Shown here one piece after another: positions 21,653 through 33,429 of a DNA stretch of 64,000 bases. Numbering within the stretch: position 1 is the first letter of the stretch; each line of letters starts with the position of its first letter. The position numbers were made by a program, and so were the translations under genes. Source of the stretch: Drosophila miranda (taxonomy: Eukaryota > Arthropoda > Insecta > Diptera > Drosophilidae); assembly GCF_003369915.1 (NCBI RefSeq), contig NW_022881614.1, positions 15,664,336 through 15,728,335 on the forward strand, read 5' to 3'. Below the pieces are notes generated by a model that worked only from the letters and a program-made list of their open reading frames with translations, had not been told where the DNA came from and did no database searches.

Positions 21653-22333
21653 ATGCGTTCAAAGAAGCCCGTGTGGCTGCTGTTCAAGGTGCTCGAACTG
21701 GTGCTGAGCTTTTGCTGCTGCTACATTCACTGGCGTTGCTTCCAGGACGAAGGCATACCGCACATATTCCTGCTGTGCGCCTCCTACGGCGGCTCCTCCA
21801 TCATCTGCCTGCTGGCCATCATCGGGATGTTCTATGCCGAGAAGCCGACAATGCAGGTGGAGTCCGCCTTCAGCGGACTCTTTGGCACCCTGCATCTAGT
21901 CACCATCTTTGTTCACATGTATCTGGCGCTGCACGGCAACAAGCTGCTGTACCTGAAGAGTCAGGGGGCGAACTGGCATGGCTACTATATCTGCTGCCGG
22001 GACAATGCCACGGTGGCGCTGTACGCAACTGCCGTTTACTACCTACATTGCACCTTTGCTCTGGACCTGATGTTGACACACAGGAGGACCAAGTTTGTGG
22101 AGTGCCCGGACGGGACTGTGCGGAAACAGCCGAAGCATACGCGGCGCAGCATGCGTCCGCTTAAGCTCTATTTCATCAGTAAAGGCGTTGACAACTATCT
22201 GAATCGCTTCCGTTGGTTTCCCCTGCTCACGGCCAACATGCTGATGAGCACTCAGCCATCCCAGAAGACGCTGGATGTGTCCTCCAATTCAAACGAGGCA
22301 TTTGAATTGACACCGCAACTAAATATTAACTGA
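21653..22333 (+). CDS. Four-transmembrane MARVEL-like membrane protein, right copy, open frame
   Basis: Uninterrupted frame of 226 residues from ATG 21,653; an in-frame ATG 27 bp upstream is not conserved in the left arm. Hydrophobic segments lie at about residues 7-27, 36-61, 72-94 and 110-135, with a basic C-terminal tail (VRKQPKHTRRSMRPLK) and an NxT site (DNAT) near TM4. The topology is that of insect MARVEL-like small membrane proteins; I do not recognise the gene. It follows Vps34 by 170 bp on the same strand, so it is a normal downstream neighbour. The left copy is broken, so this may be the only working copy in the window. Confidence 0.7.
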   Translation: MRSKKPVWLLFKVLELVLSFCCCYIHWRCFQDEGIPHIFLLCASYGGSSIICLLAIIGMFYAEKPTMQVESAFSGLFGTLHLVTIFVHMYLALHGNKLLYLKSQGANWHGYYICCRDNATVALYATAVYYLHCTFALDLMLTHRRTKFVECPDGTVRKQPKHTRRSMRPLKLYFISKGVDNYLNRFRWFPLLTANMLMSTQPSQKTLDVSSNSNEAFELTPQLNIN

Positions 22334-22515
22334 TGTGTTTTACTAGTTTTATTTGCAAGAACTTACATTTTTAAATTTACAACGGCGGTTATCGTGCACC
22401 CTGGCTGCAATCAGCTGTTTTTGGCCCTACTACAACACTAGTCTTCTGAACCGCGCACTTTGACAGCTGTTCGTTTTGATTCTTGCGGTATTTTGAAGTT
22501 TCGCCGTTGTTGTAA

Positions 22516-22603
22516 ATGTGCCGGTTCTGTAAATTGCAACTGAAATTGTGGCTCCTTCTGGGAAACTCCAACTTCAATGGTGATGGCGATGGCGAGCGGT
22601 GCG
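22516..22603 (+). CDS. Possible first exon of an unidentified gene, right-arm copy
   Basis: ATG at 22,516, 88 bases, then a GTAAGT donor at 22,604. The same structure is conserved in the left arm. The upstream 180 bp lacks coding potential and may be a promoter/5' UTR. No downstream exon was identified up to 24,798. It could be a leader exon or chance. Confidence 0.25.
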
Positions 22604-23060
22604 GTAAGTCAACTCTTCTCTGTTTTTTATATTTTTGTTCAAATGCATTGCTGGAAATTTCCGTCTGCTAAGTTTCCTGATTTTCATATGTAGTTCAATG
22701 CGTGGTTTTGTGCCCCCGGACGATGGCGGCATATGGCCCCAGCAATGGCAATGCCAATGGCAACTTTTAGAGCAGAGCAGAGCATGTGGTGTGTGTGTGT
22801 GTGCGTATGCTGGCTGCTTGTGACTGCTTTTGTGCCTGTGCTGTGCCCCTGCTTAGTTAGTGGCAGGTACTCAAATCAAAAGTTTTTGCTAAAAGTTAGC
22901 CGGGCCCACTAAAGTTTCAGGCAGACGCACCGCAAAAATTTCGCTTTGCCATGGCTCTCGGCCAGCTGCAGTCCCACTCCAACCCCCACTCACATGCATA
23001 CATATATGTACACCATCACGCTCACTTAGTCTCAGGCGCCAACTAAGTTAGACATGGCAA

Positions 23061-24798
23061 AACTTGGCACAGCCGCCTCTGCCTCTGCGGCCGACTCATA
23101 CTAATTTGTAAATCGGGCGCGTAGTAAATGCTCTTATCGGAACCAAACGACGCGCGCTCTTTCCTTATGTCCCCTCTTTATAGTGGGCCCATTGCAAGGT
23201 CTATTAAATGTGGGGTTGGGCAGTCGCTCTTTTGAGGGCGAGTGTTTCTCGCCTTCTTTGTGTCACACCATCATATGCATAGATGTGCAAATGTACAGAT
23301 TGAATTCAGGACTCACCTTCCATGTAATATACCTTGGGACGTTGCGGCTGAGCCCGTGTGTGAGTGAGCGAGTGAGTCACCCACTGCACTCAAACTTTGC
23401 TTTTGTTATTGTCTGCGGCTATGGCTGTGGCTGCAAGCCAGAGACCAAGCCCTCGCAGCTCTCCCTCTCTTCTCCCCGAACCGCACCGTTTCCATCGTCC
23501 TGGATGGGGCAAATGCAGCACGTGTTCATTTTCGTGCAAAAGTCTGCTGGAATTCCAAGTTGGAGTGAAGTTATGTGCGCTTTTTGTTTTGTTTTGGTGT
23601 GGTGGCTGGCGCTGACACTTGCGCGTGTATTGTAACGTGAGTGTGCCTCTGGAAGATTCATTTTCTATGTACATATGTAGATCAGAAAATGTTTGGTTTA
23701 GTTGGCAGCTAAATTTCACAACGTGCAGTTTTGTGGTGGGTGTTATATGTACACCCATATACATATGTACGTATACGAACTGTATAGAATGTGAGTGCTA
23801 TTACAGTAATAGTTTTGCCGGCTGCGATAAAAAACAACGCTAATTTCTGCGGAGTAGCGTAGAGCCGCCGCCCTCAGAGATGATTGAGTGATTGAGATTA
23901 ACGGTAAGTGAAGATGCAGATTAAACAGCAGCAGATAAAGCGAGACAGCCAAATACGGGAAGCTTTTTACTCGTGGTGTGTAATGGGAAAAAAGAAGGCT
24001 AGTCCTGAAAACAGAAGAACCGTTGTTTAAGAACATCAGCTGGCATGCTCATCAGTGTGCATCTCTCGTTCTCTCTCTCTCCCTCTCTCTATCTTCATCA
24101 GCCACTTTCTATTTCAAGTAGTTCTCGAGAACCGTGGTAGCAAGTTCAAGACTGATTTCATAATCATCGTATTGGGGTAACTGTAATTTAAACCTTACCG
24201 CTGACTTCCTATATGCTCTCGGTTTTAACTAGAACTTTGGAGTAATCGCGCATTTATGTATTTGTTGTTGTTTCCACACAGTTGAGAACCAAACTCCCGA
24301 AACGAAGGTTCCCATAGTCACACTCCCTGCCTCCCTCCCTCCCTTCCCGCTTTCCATTCCTCTTTGCTGGTCTTGGGCGAAAACAAACCCAAAAACGTCA
24401 TGTACGTGCCGCTTGTGCAGCTCAATAGATCTTCGTGGTAATCAGTTTACGCTGACGTCGTTTTGCTTACCACTTCCCCCGCTCCCACTAGCCAACCAAC
24501 CATACATACATATGTGTACATATGTAGTATGTATGTATGTATTCATATTCCAAATCCAAGTGCAAGTCGTGTTTCTACATGCGAAACTCTATGTAAACCG
24601 AAATGCTTCTTATATGATTTTAAGCAGATATTTGCAAACTCATAATAAATTTATGTATATGTATGTATATATTTGTTTTATTTGTCAAATAATAACTTTT
24701 CACCTCCAGATCTACCAACCAAACTCCAAAGATCTCTATCTGTTAGGGTATCCAAAGTTTCGGCATTCGAAGGTACCCATTTTCTTCTGTGTTATTTT
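23061..24798. other. Host non-coding sequence right of the palindrome
   Basis: No recognised gene. Contains CT-rich runs (24,064-24,092) and a TATG/TACA-type microsatellite (24,502-24,541). A 150-codon frame at 23,183-23,635 has no domain and looks like chance. It may be intron of the gene whose first exon is in the right arm. Confidence 0.5.
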
Positions 24799-25931
24799 TA
24801 TACCCGATACTCAAAATGAGTATTGGGGTATATTAGATTTGTGGTAAAAGTGGATGTGTGTAACGTCCAGAAGGAATCGTTTCCGAACCCATAAAGTATA
24901 TATATTCTTGATCAGCATCAATAGCCGAGTCGATTGAGCCATGGCTGTCTGTCCGTCTGTCCGTCTGTCCGTCCGTCCGTCTGTCCGTCTGTCCGTCTGT
25001 CCGTCCGTCCGTCTGTCCGTCCCCTTCAGCGCCTAGTGCTCAAAGACTATAAGAGCGAGAGCCACGATGTTTTGGATCCAGACTTCTGTGATATGTCACT
25101 GCTACAAAAATATTTCAAAACTTTGCCCCGCCCACTTCCGCCCCCATAAAGGGCGAAAATCTGTGGCATTCTCAAATTCAAAGATACGAGAAAACTGAAA
25201 ACGCAGAATCATAGAGGATGACTATATGTTCTAGAGTGCAAAATCTGAACCAGATCGTATAATTATTATAGCCAGAATCAAGAAAACAATTTCATTCTTT
25301 CTCGCTCTGTCTCTCTCTAACACACAGGTTTCATGGTCGGTTTTTCCAATTGCAAAATATGAGTTCAAGGATCTCAGAACCCATAAGAGCTAGAGCAAAC
25401 AAATTTGGTATCCACACTCCTGTGATATCGGAGCTTGAACTTTTTATGTCAAAATTTCGCCACACTCCTTTCCGCCCCCGCAAAGGACGAAAATCTGGGG
25501 CATCCACAAATCTCAGAGACTATTAACGCTAGAGTAACCAAATTTGGTATCCGCACTTCTGTTAGATCTCACTATAAAACGTATATCTCACCCCCTTCCT
25601 CCCCCACAAAGGACGAAAATCTGTTGCATCCACAATATTGCACATTCGAGAAACCTAAAAACGCAGAATCATAGATAATGACTATATCTATCAGATTGCT
25701 GAATCTGGATCAGATCGGATCATTTTTGTAGCCAAAAGCAAGAAATCAATTTGCAGTGGCTACGCAGCGCCCGACGTCACCCTCAGACTGATTTTCAGTC
25801 TCTCTCGCACGCACTCTTTGTCGTGTCGTTCAATATTAGCGGCGTCTGCCGGAGGAGAGCCATACTGACTTAGTATCGGGTATAAATGTAGAGTTGCGGT
25901 GTCCGCAGGAACTCACAACGTTCCCCCTCGT
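24799..25931 (+). mobile_element. DINE-1 Helitron copy A
   Basis: Canonical TATACCCGATACTC start, long GTCCGTCT tract (24,947-25,020), 3' hairpin and CCTCGTT end. The middle is more diverged (CATTCTCAAATTCAAAG near 25,168) than in its neighbours. Confidence 0.95.
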
Positions 25932-26751
25932 TTCAATTTTATTTCTGCTGCTACTGCTGCTGTCGCCATAGTGGTTGGTGTTGTTCGTTTTTCATGAACC
26001 GATACTAACTATTTCAGTTGGTTACTAAACATTTAGTGCTCCCCCCTCCAGCAGCCAACCGCCGGCCTTGGGCGAGCAGCGGGCTGACTAAGCGAACTGT
26101 CGCGTCATATTAACCATATTGTGGGACCCGCCGAAACGGTGGCTTTTGCATATTGCCTGCCTGCCTGTCCATACCCCACAATCAGCACCCTCTCCACCTT
26201 CCCCCCTTGGTGGAGCACCCGCATCTGTTGCCTGCATTTGCTACATTTGTTTGTTTGTGTTGAGAGCGCTTATGTGTGTGTGTGTGTGCATGTGCTGTTG
26301 TTGTTATTGTTGCCCACAACGTGATAAAAACTTTAAACATTGAATTGTGAGACTTCGTCACTTGGTTGTTAATTGAAATAAGACTACCTTACTCTGTCCC
26401 TCTTTCCTGAGCACCGTCGGTCTCTCTGTCTCAACCGTTAAATGAAATGAGAAGCAAGAGAAAATACAAAAAAAGAAATCTATTGCAATTGTCAGCAAAT
26501 TTCCTTCAAAGGCGAGAACAAAACAACAACAGAAGCAGCATCAGCGAATTCGAAGAAGAAGCACAAGTGTAGCGAGGGCTGAAAATAAGGAAGAGGAATC
26601 AGAAGCTTCGGATATAGTAGCAGTATTAGTAGGTACAGTAGAGAGCAGAAAATGAGAAGGAAGGCAATTTAGGGTACATATGTATGTATGTATGTGAAAT
26701 CTTTCCTAATCTGCTATTCTACGATCATCCCTGTGAAAATGGTTTTGTTTT
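25932..26751. repeat. Spacer 1 of the tandem DINE-1 array
   Basis: About 820 bp of host-type non-coding sequence (CTGCTGCTACTGCTGCTG start, TG microsatellite near 26,275, GTATGTATGTATG near 26,682). Repeated with few changes at 27,871, 29,796, 42,045 and 43,950. Confidence 0.85.
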
Positions 26752-27870
26752 TATACCCGATACTCAAAATGAGTATTGGGGTATATTAGATTTGTGGTAA
26801 AAGTGGATGTGTGTAACGTCCAGAAGGAATCGTTTCCGACCCCATAAAGTATATATATTCTTGATCAGCATCAATAGCCGAGTCGATTGAGCCATGTCTG
26901 TCTGTCCGTCTGTCCGTCCGTCCGTCCGTCCGTCCGTCCGTCCGTCCGTCCGTCCGTCCGTCCGTCCCCTTCAGCGCCTAGTGCTCAAAGACTATAAGAG
27001 CTATAGCAACGATGTTTTGGATCCAGACTTCTGTGATATGTCACTGCTACAAAAATATTTCAAAACTTCGCCCCGCCCACTTCCGCCCCCACAAAAGACG
27101 AAAATCTGTGGCATCCACATTTTTAAAGATACGATAAAACCAAAAACGCAGAATCGTAGTGGATGACTATGTGTTCTAGAGTGTAAAATCTCAACCAGAT
27201 CGTATAATTATTATAGCCAGAATCAAGAAAACAATTTCATTCTTTCTCGCTCTGTCTCTCTCTAACACACAGGTTTCATGGTCGGTTTTGCCAATTGCAA
27301 AATATGAGTTCAAGGATCTCAGAACCCATAAGAGCTAGAGGAACCAAATGTGGTATCCTCACCCCTGTGATATCGGACCTTGACCGTTTCGTGTCCAAAT
27401 TTCGCCACACCCCCTTCCGCCCCCGCAAAGGACGAAAATCTGGGGCATCCACAAATCTCAGAGACTATTAAGGCTAGAGTAACCAAATTTGGTATCCGCA
27501 CTTCTGTTAGATCTCACTATAAAACGTATATCTCAGAATTTCGCCCCACCCCCTTCCGCCACCACAAAGAACGAAAATCTGTTGCATCCACAATATTGCA
27601 CATTCGAGAAAACTAAAAACGCAGAATCATAGATAATGACCATATCTATGAGATTGCTGAATCTGGATCAGATCAGATCATTTTTGTAGCCAAAAGCAAG
27701 AAATCAATTTGCAGTGACGCTCAGACTGATTTTCAGTCTCTCTCGCACGCACTCTTTGTCGTGTCGTTCAATATTAGCGGCGTCTGCCGGAGGAGATCCA
27801 TACTGACTTAGTATCGGGTATAAATGTAGAGTTGCGGTGTCCGCAGCAACTCACAACGTTCCCCCTCGTT
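26752..27870 (+). mobile_element. DINE-1 Helitron copy B
   Basis: Same ends and hairpin as the other copies; GTCC tract at 26,897-26,966. Very close to copies C and D. Confidence 0.95.
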
Positions 27871-28689
27871 TCAATTTTATTTCTGCTGCTACTGCTGCTG
27901 TCGCCATAGTGGTTGGTGTTGTTCGTTTTTCATGAACCGATACTAACTATTTCAGTTGGTTACTAAACATTTAGTGCTCCCCCCTCCAGCAGCCAACCGC
28001 CCGCCTTGGGCGAGCAGCGGGCTGACTAAGCGAACTGTCGCGTCATATTAACCATATTGTGGGACCCGCCGAAACGGTGGCTTTTGCATATTGCCTGCCT
28101 GCCTGTCCATGCCCCACAATCAGCACCCTCTCCACCTTCCCCCCTTGGTGGAGCACCCGCATCTGTTGCCTGCATTTGCTACATTTGTTTGTTTGTGTTG
28201 AGAGCGCATGTGTGTGTGTGTGTTTGCATGTGCTGTTGTTGTTATTGTTGCCCACAACGTGATAAAAACTTTAAACATTGAATTGTGAGACTTCGTCACT
28301 TGGTTGTAAATTGAAATAAGACTACCTTACTCTGTCCCTCTTTCCTGAGCACCGTCGGTCTCTCTGTCTCAACCGTTAAATGAAATGAGAAGCAAGAGAA
28401 AATACAAAAAAAGAAATCTATTGCAATTGTCAGCAAATTTCCTTCAAAGGCGAGAACAAAACAACAAGAGAAGCAGCATCAGCGAATTCGAAGAAGAAGC
28501 ACAAGTATAGCGAGCGCTGAAAATAAGGAAGAGGAATCAGAAGCTTAGGATATAGTAGCAGTATTAGTAGGTACAGTAGAGAGCAGAAAATGAGAAGGAA
28601 GGCAATTTAGGGTACATATGTATGTATGTATGTGAAATCTTTCCTAATCTGCTATTGTACGATCATCCCTGTGAAAATGGTTTTGTTTT
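27871..28689. repeat. Spacer 2 of the tandem DINE-1 array
   Basis: Near-identical to 25,932-26,751. Private changes include TGTGTTTGCATG near 28,220. Confidence 0.85.
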
Positions 28690-29795
28690 TATACCCGATA
28701 CTCAAAATGAGTATTGGGGTATATTAGATTTGTGGTAAAAGTGGATGTGTGTAACGTCCAGAAGGAATCGTTTCCGACCCCATAAAGTATATATATTCTT
28801 GATCAGCATCAATAGCCGAGTCGATTGAGCCCTGTCTGTCTGTCCGTCTGTCCGTCCGTCCGTCCGTCCGTCCGTCCGTCCGTCCGTCTTTCCCCTTCAG
28901 CGCCTAGTGCTCAAAGACTATAAGAGCTATAGCAACGATGTTTTGGATCCAGACTTCTGTGATATGTCACTGCTACAAAAATATTTCAAAACTTCGCCCC
29001 GCCCACTTCCGCCCCCACAAAAGACGAAAATCTGTGGCATCCACATTTTTAAAGATACGATAAAACCAAAAACGCAGAATCGTAGTGGATGACTATGTGT
29101 TCTAGAGTGTAAAATCTCAACCAGATCGTATAATTATTATAGCCAGAATCAAGAAAACAATTTCATTCTTTCTCGCTCTGTCTCTCTCTAACACACAGGT
29201 TTCATGGTCGGTTTTGCCAATTGCAAAATATGAGTTCAAGGATCTCAGAACCCATAAGAGCTAGAGCAACCAAATTTGGTATCCACACCCCTGTGTTATC
29301 GGACCTTGACCGTTTCGTGTTCAAATTTCGCCACACCCCCTCCGCCCTCGCAAAGGACGAAAATCTGAGGCATCCACAAATCTCAGAGACTATTAAGGCT
29401 AGAGTAACCAAATTTGGTATCCGCACTTCTGTTAGATCTCACTATAAAACGTATATCTCAGAATTTCGCCCCACCCCCTTCCGCCCCCACAAAGAACGAA
29501 AATCTGTTGCATCCACAATATTGCACATTCGAGAAAACTAAAAACGCAGAATCATAGATAATGACCATATCTATGAGATTGCTGAATCTGGATCAGATCA
29601 GATCATTTTTGTAGCCAAAAGCAAGAAATCAATTTGCAGTGACGCTCAGACTGATTTTCAGTCTCTCTCGCACGCACTCTTTGTCGTGTCGTTCAATATT
29701 AGCGGCGTCTGCCGGAGGAGAGCCATACTGACTTAGTATCGGGTATAAATGTAGAGTTGCGGTGTCCGCAGCAACTCACAACGTTCCCCCTCGTT
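28690..29795 (+). mobile_element. DINE-1 Helitron copy C
   Basis: Full-length. Its GTCC tract ends GTCTTTCCCC (28,886), a variant shared only with copy I at 42,860, which pairs the two in the segmental duplication. Confidence 0.95.
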
Positions 29796-30529
29796 TCAAT
29801 TTTATTTCTGCTGCTACTGCTGCTGTCGCCATAGTGGTTGGTGTTGTTCGTTTTTCATGAACCGATACTAACTATTTCAGTTTCATATTAACCATATTGT
29901 GGGACCCGCCGAAACGGTGGCTTTTGCATATTGCCTGCCTGCCTGTCCATGCCCCACAATCAGCACCTTCTCCACCTTCCCCCCTTGGTGGAGCACCCGC
30001 ATCTGTTGCCTGCATTTGCTACATTTGTTTGTTTGTGTTGAGAGCGCTTATGTGTGTGTGTGTGTGCATGTGCTGTTGTTGTTATTGTTGCCCACAACGT
30101 GATAAAAACTTTAAACATTGAATTGTGAGACTTCGTCACTTGGTTGTAAATTGAAATAAGACTACCTTACTCTGTCCCTCTTTCCTGAGCACCGTCGGTC
30201 TCTCTGTCTCAACCGTTAAATGAAATGAGAAGCAAGAGAAAATACAAAAAAAGAAATCTATTGCAATTGTCAGCAAATTTCCTTCAAAGGCGAGAACAAA
30301 ACAACAACAGAAGCAGCATCAGCGAATTCGAAGAAGAAGCACAAGTGTAGCGAGGGCTGAAAATAAGGAAGAGGAATCAGAAGCTTAGGATATAGTAGCA
30401 GTATTAGTAGGTACAGTAGAGAGCAGAAAATGAGAAGGAAGGCAATTTAGGGTACATATGTATGTATGTATGTGAAATCTTTCCTAATCTGCTATTGTAC
30501 GATCATCCCTGTGAAAATGGTTTTGTTTT
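29796..30529. repeat. Spacer 3 of the tandem DINE-1 array (short form)
   Basis: Lacks about 100 bp present in spacers 1 and 2, between CTATTTCAGTT and CATATTAACC. The same deletion is in the spacer at 43,950-44,683. Confidence 0.85.
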
Positions 30530-31647
30530 TATACCCGATACTCAAAATGAGTATTGGGGTATATTAGATTTGTGGTAAAAGTGGATGTGTGTAACGTCCA
30601 GAATCGTTTCCGACCCCATAAAGTATATATATTCTTGATCAGCATCAATAGCCGAGTCGATTGAGCCATGTCTGTCTGTCCGTCTGTACGTCCGTCCGTC
30701 CGTCCGTCCGTCCGTCCGTCCGTCCGTCCCCTTCAGCGCCTAGTGCTCAAAGACTATAAGAGCTATAGCAACGATGTTTTGGATCCAGACTTCTGTGATA
30801 TGTCACTGCTACAAAAATATTTCAAAACTTCGCCCCGCCCACTTCCGCCCCCACAAAAGACGAAAATCTGTGGCATCCACATTTTTAAAGATACGATAAA
30901 ACCAAAAACGCAGAATCGTAGTGGATGACTATGTGTTCTAGAGTGTAAAATCTCAACCAGATCGTATAATTATTATAGCCAGAATCAAGAAAACAATTTC
31001 ATTCTTTCTCGCTCTGTCTCTCTCTAACACACAGGTTTCATGGTCGGTTTTGCCAATTGCAAAATATGAGTTCAAGGATCTCAGAACCCATAAGAGCTAG
31101 AGCAACCAAATGTGGTATCCACACCCCTGTGATATCGGACCTTGACCGTTTCGTGTCCAAATTTCGCCACACCCCCTTCCGCCCCCGCAAAGGACGAAAA
31201 TCTGGGGCATCCACAAATCTCAGAGACTATTAAGGCTAGAGTAACCAAATTTGGTATCCGCACTTCTGTTAGATCTCACTATAAAACGTATATCTCAGAA
31301 TTTCGCCCCACCCCCTTCCGCCCCCACAAAAAACGAAAATCTGTTGCATCCACAATATTGCACATTCGAGAAAACTAAAAACGCAGAATCATAGATAATG
31401 ACCTTATCTATGAGATTGCTGAATCTGGATCAGATCATTTTTATAGCCAATAGGAACAAATCAATTTGCTGTGGCTACGCAGCCACCGACGTCACGCTCA
31501 GACTGATTTTCTGTCTCTCTCGCACGCACTCTTTGTCGTGTCGTTTAATATTAGCGGCGTCTGCCGGAGGAGAGCCATACTGACTAAGTATCGGGTATAA
31601 ATGTAGAGTTGCGGTGTCCGCAGCAACTCACAACGTTCACGCTCGTT
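30530..31647 (+). mobile_element. DINE-1 Helitron copy D
   Basis: Full-length, with GTCTGTACGTCC variant and a 3' end TTCACGCTCGTT instead of TTCCCCCTCGTT; both variants are shared with copy J. Followed by unrelated sequence, not by another spacer. Confidence 0.95.
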
Positions 31648-31778
31648 TATACGTATTTCCACGTTGACGTCGGTTTTGCTAAAAACGGTCGGTCGTTTTA
31701 TGATTTAAAATGCATACATAGATAAACACATATGTACACACGTACATACATATGCATGTATTTACATTTGTTCGCGTA
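31648..31778. other. Non-coding sequence between DINE-1 copy D and the TIR element
   Basis: Short AT-rich host stretch with TACATA-type repeats. Repeated at 45,782-45,912. Confidence 0.6.
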
Positions 31779-32878
31779 CCCTCTAGTACCAGGCAACTAG
31801 TTCCGCACTGGTGCCGCACTAGCTACCATTCTCACCTCCCTGGTTCCAGATCGATTACCCGCAATGTATTTCAGCGGAGAATTTAACACATGCATGTCCT
31901 AGGCGTCCCGCTCGATTACCCTTCGATTACCCGTAGCTAGTTGCTCAGGAACTTGCTCCGAACTAGTTACTAGTAGAAAGCCAGCAACTAGTTCCCCACT
32001 CGACTACCCTTCGATTACCTGTAACTAGCTCTGACCTAGTTACCAGTAACTAGTTCCTAACGGACTACTGGTAGTAGTCAATCTGGCAGTCTGGAATAAT
32101 ACAAAAATAAAAACAAAATGTCTTTCAATATAACGAATAATTTTTAATTATATGATGCTTAGCCTACTCCTGGTTTTTGGCAAGATACTTCTTTTTAAAC
32201 ACCCTTTTCTTCATCCTTTGCATTGCCTTCCGTACTGTGTTTTCGGGGGGCTCAACGCCAGGAGGACCCCATCGACGTTATATGCCAGAACAATGTCCTC
32301 ACTCAAAATAAAGTTCAAGCCGCTCAAAACGCCAGCTGGCTGGAGAATTGATTTCATTGCTGTTATCTGTAAGTGAAACATTAAAATATAAAGATAAGAC
32401 AGAGAAAAAAGTCATACAATTTAGAGTTTAGATTTACTTACATAAATGTCCCTATTTAATTTTATTTTTTCCTCCAGTTCATTCCACGAGCGCAACTACA
32501 GTAAAATATCACGATTAACTTACCATTTCGGTGCTTATTGCTCGGTAAAAACTAGATGAGTGGGCACTGTAACTCCAGGGAATTGCGGTTATTTGCCGAC
32601 TTCGAAAACAAAACGAAGGCGGCGTCGTTTTTCGGTTCTTTTTCGACTGGTCGGCGTTCGCTTCCCGCGTAACTAGTTGCAGAACTAGTACATTGTAGTC
32701 GACGAAGACCTGGTCCGCGTTCGCTTCCCGCGTAACTAGTTACAGAACTAGTACATTGTAGTCGACGAAGACCTGGTCCGCGTTCGCTTCCCGCGTAACT
32801 ATTTGCGTAGCTAGTTGCGCGGTAAACAGCGCAGAACTAGTTCGAGAGGGGTCAATTGACCCCTTTGGTTCTACAGGG
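31779..32878. mobile_element. TIR element with ACTAGT repeats, copy 1
   Basis: Ends CCCTCTAGTACCA and, reversed, CCCTGTAGAACCA match at 11 of 13 positions, and TA flanks both ends (31,777 and 32,879), as in a TA-targeting DNA transposon. Inside are many (T)AACTAGTT/ACTAGT motifs, a 63-bp tandem repeat (GCGTTCGCTTCCCGCGTAAC at 32,654, 32,717 and 32,780) and a palindrome GGGGTCAATTGACCCC near 32,849. No transposase was found. The minus strand at about 32,217-32,371 carries a degenerate coding fragment (ILSEDIVLAYNVDGV). Superfamily uncertain. Confidence 0.55.
32217..32371 (-). pseudogene. Degenerate coding fragment, possibly DUF4806-like, inside the TIR element
   Basis: Minus strand reads MKSILQPAGVLSGLNFILSE, then DIVLAYNVDGVLLALS, and stops after RQCKG. 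It begins after a CTTACAG-like acceptor near 32,370. The NVDGV core recalls the C-terminal domain of insect DUF4806 proteins, but I cannot confirm this. The copy at 46,545-46,700 is nearly identical. Confidence 0.3.
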
Positions 32879-32880
32879 TA

Positions 32881-33429
32881 TGTGCCGACGTTTGTTTATG
32901 CGAAGCTCTGGCCGATTCCTCGATTACAGCATTTCCCATTCAGTGCAGTTTCTGACGCCTTCGGTTCGACTGTCATCTCTCTCTGTCCGTTTGTCCTAGT
33001 GCGCGGTTTTTAGTTCTTGCTATTCCTACGTTTTTTTCTGCTTACTCTTTATTTGTGTGGTTCCCTGAATCGCGTGATTTGTGACATAGCAAGTGAAAGA
33101 CACAGTACTTCAATTAGTTTTTGATTTTTCCTTTGAACGAAACCAAAATTGCGATAATCAAATAAAATCAAATCAGGTACGGAGTCAACGTGATTCATAT
33201 TTCAATGTATTATTGGATTAAAATTTAAATAAAATACACGTCTAAAGTGTACTTCAATCGGATGTGATCAAGTTCAGTGGAAAATTGTGAATTTATGGTG
33301 AGCTATAATAAGAATTTGGATATTTCAATTGGTTTAAGCTTGATTCCACTTTCCCCGCAATCTTTTGCAGAATTGTAACCATTCCACGGTTACTCATTCC
33401 CCTGATTTTTCTCTCCAAAAATTAACCAA
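32881..33429. other. Host non-coding sequence
   Basis: No gene recognised. Repeated at 47,210-47,691, where about 60 bp is missing after TTTTTCCTTT. Confidence 0.5.

Larger units (their letters stand above)
17268..23060. repeat. Right arm of large inverted duplication
   Basis: Reverse complement of 8,977-14,880. It begins GGTGAATTTATAG right after Dcp-1 codons and ends near AACTAAGTTAGACATGGC. It carries Vps34, a DINE-1 in the same intron, the open four-TM gene and the possible first exon. It is about 110 bp shorter in net length, with a 290-bp class deletion in Vps34 offset by the fuller DINE-1. Confidence 0.93.

Noticed and set aside
23183..23635. 150-codon plus-strand frame right of the palindrome
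   Set aside because: Not conserved in any other copy, no domain, overlaps low-complexity sequence.
26897..26966. GTCC/GTCT repeat tracts that look like a CRISPR or satellite array
   Set aside because: They are the internal microsatellite of DINE-1, always at the same place in each copy and variable in length.
27319..27616. Recurrent 60-106 codon frames inside every DINE-1 copy, on both strands
   Set aside because: They appear because the element's core lacks stops in some frames; no domain, no start context, and indels between copies break them. DINE-1 is non-autonomous.
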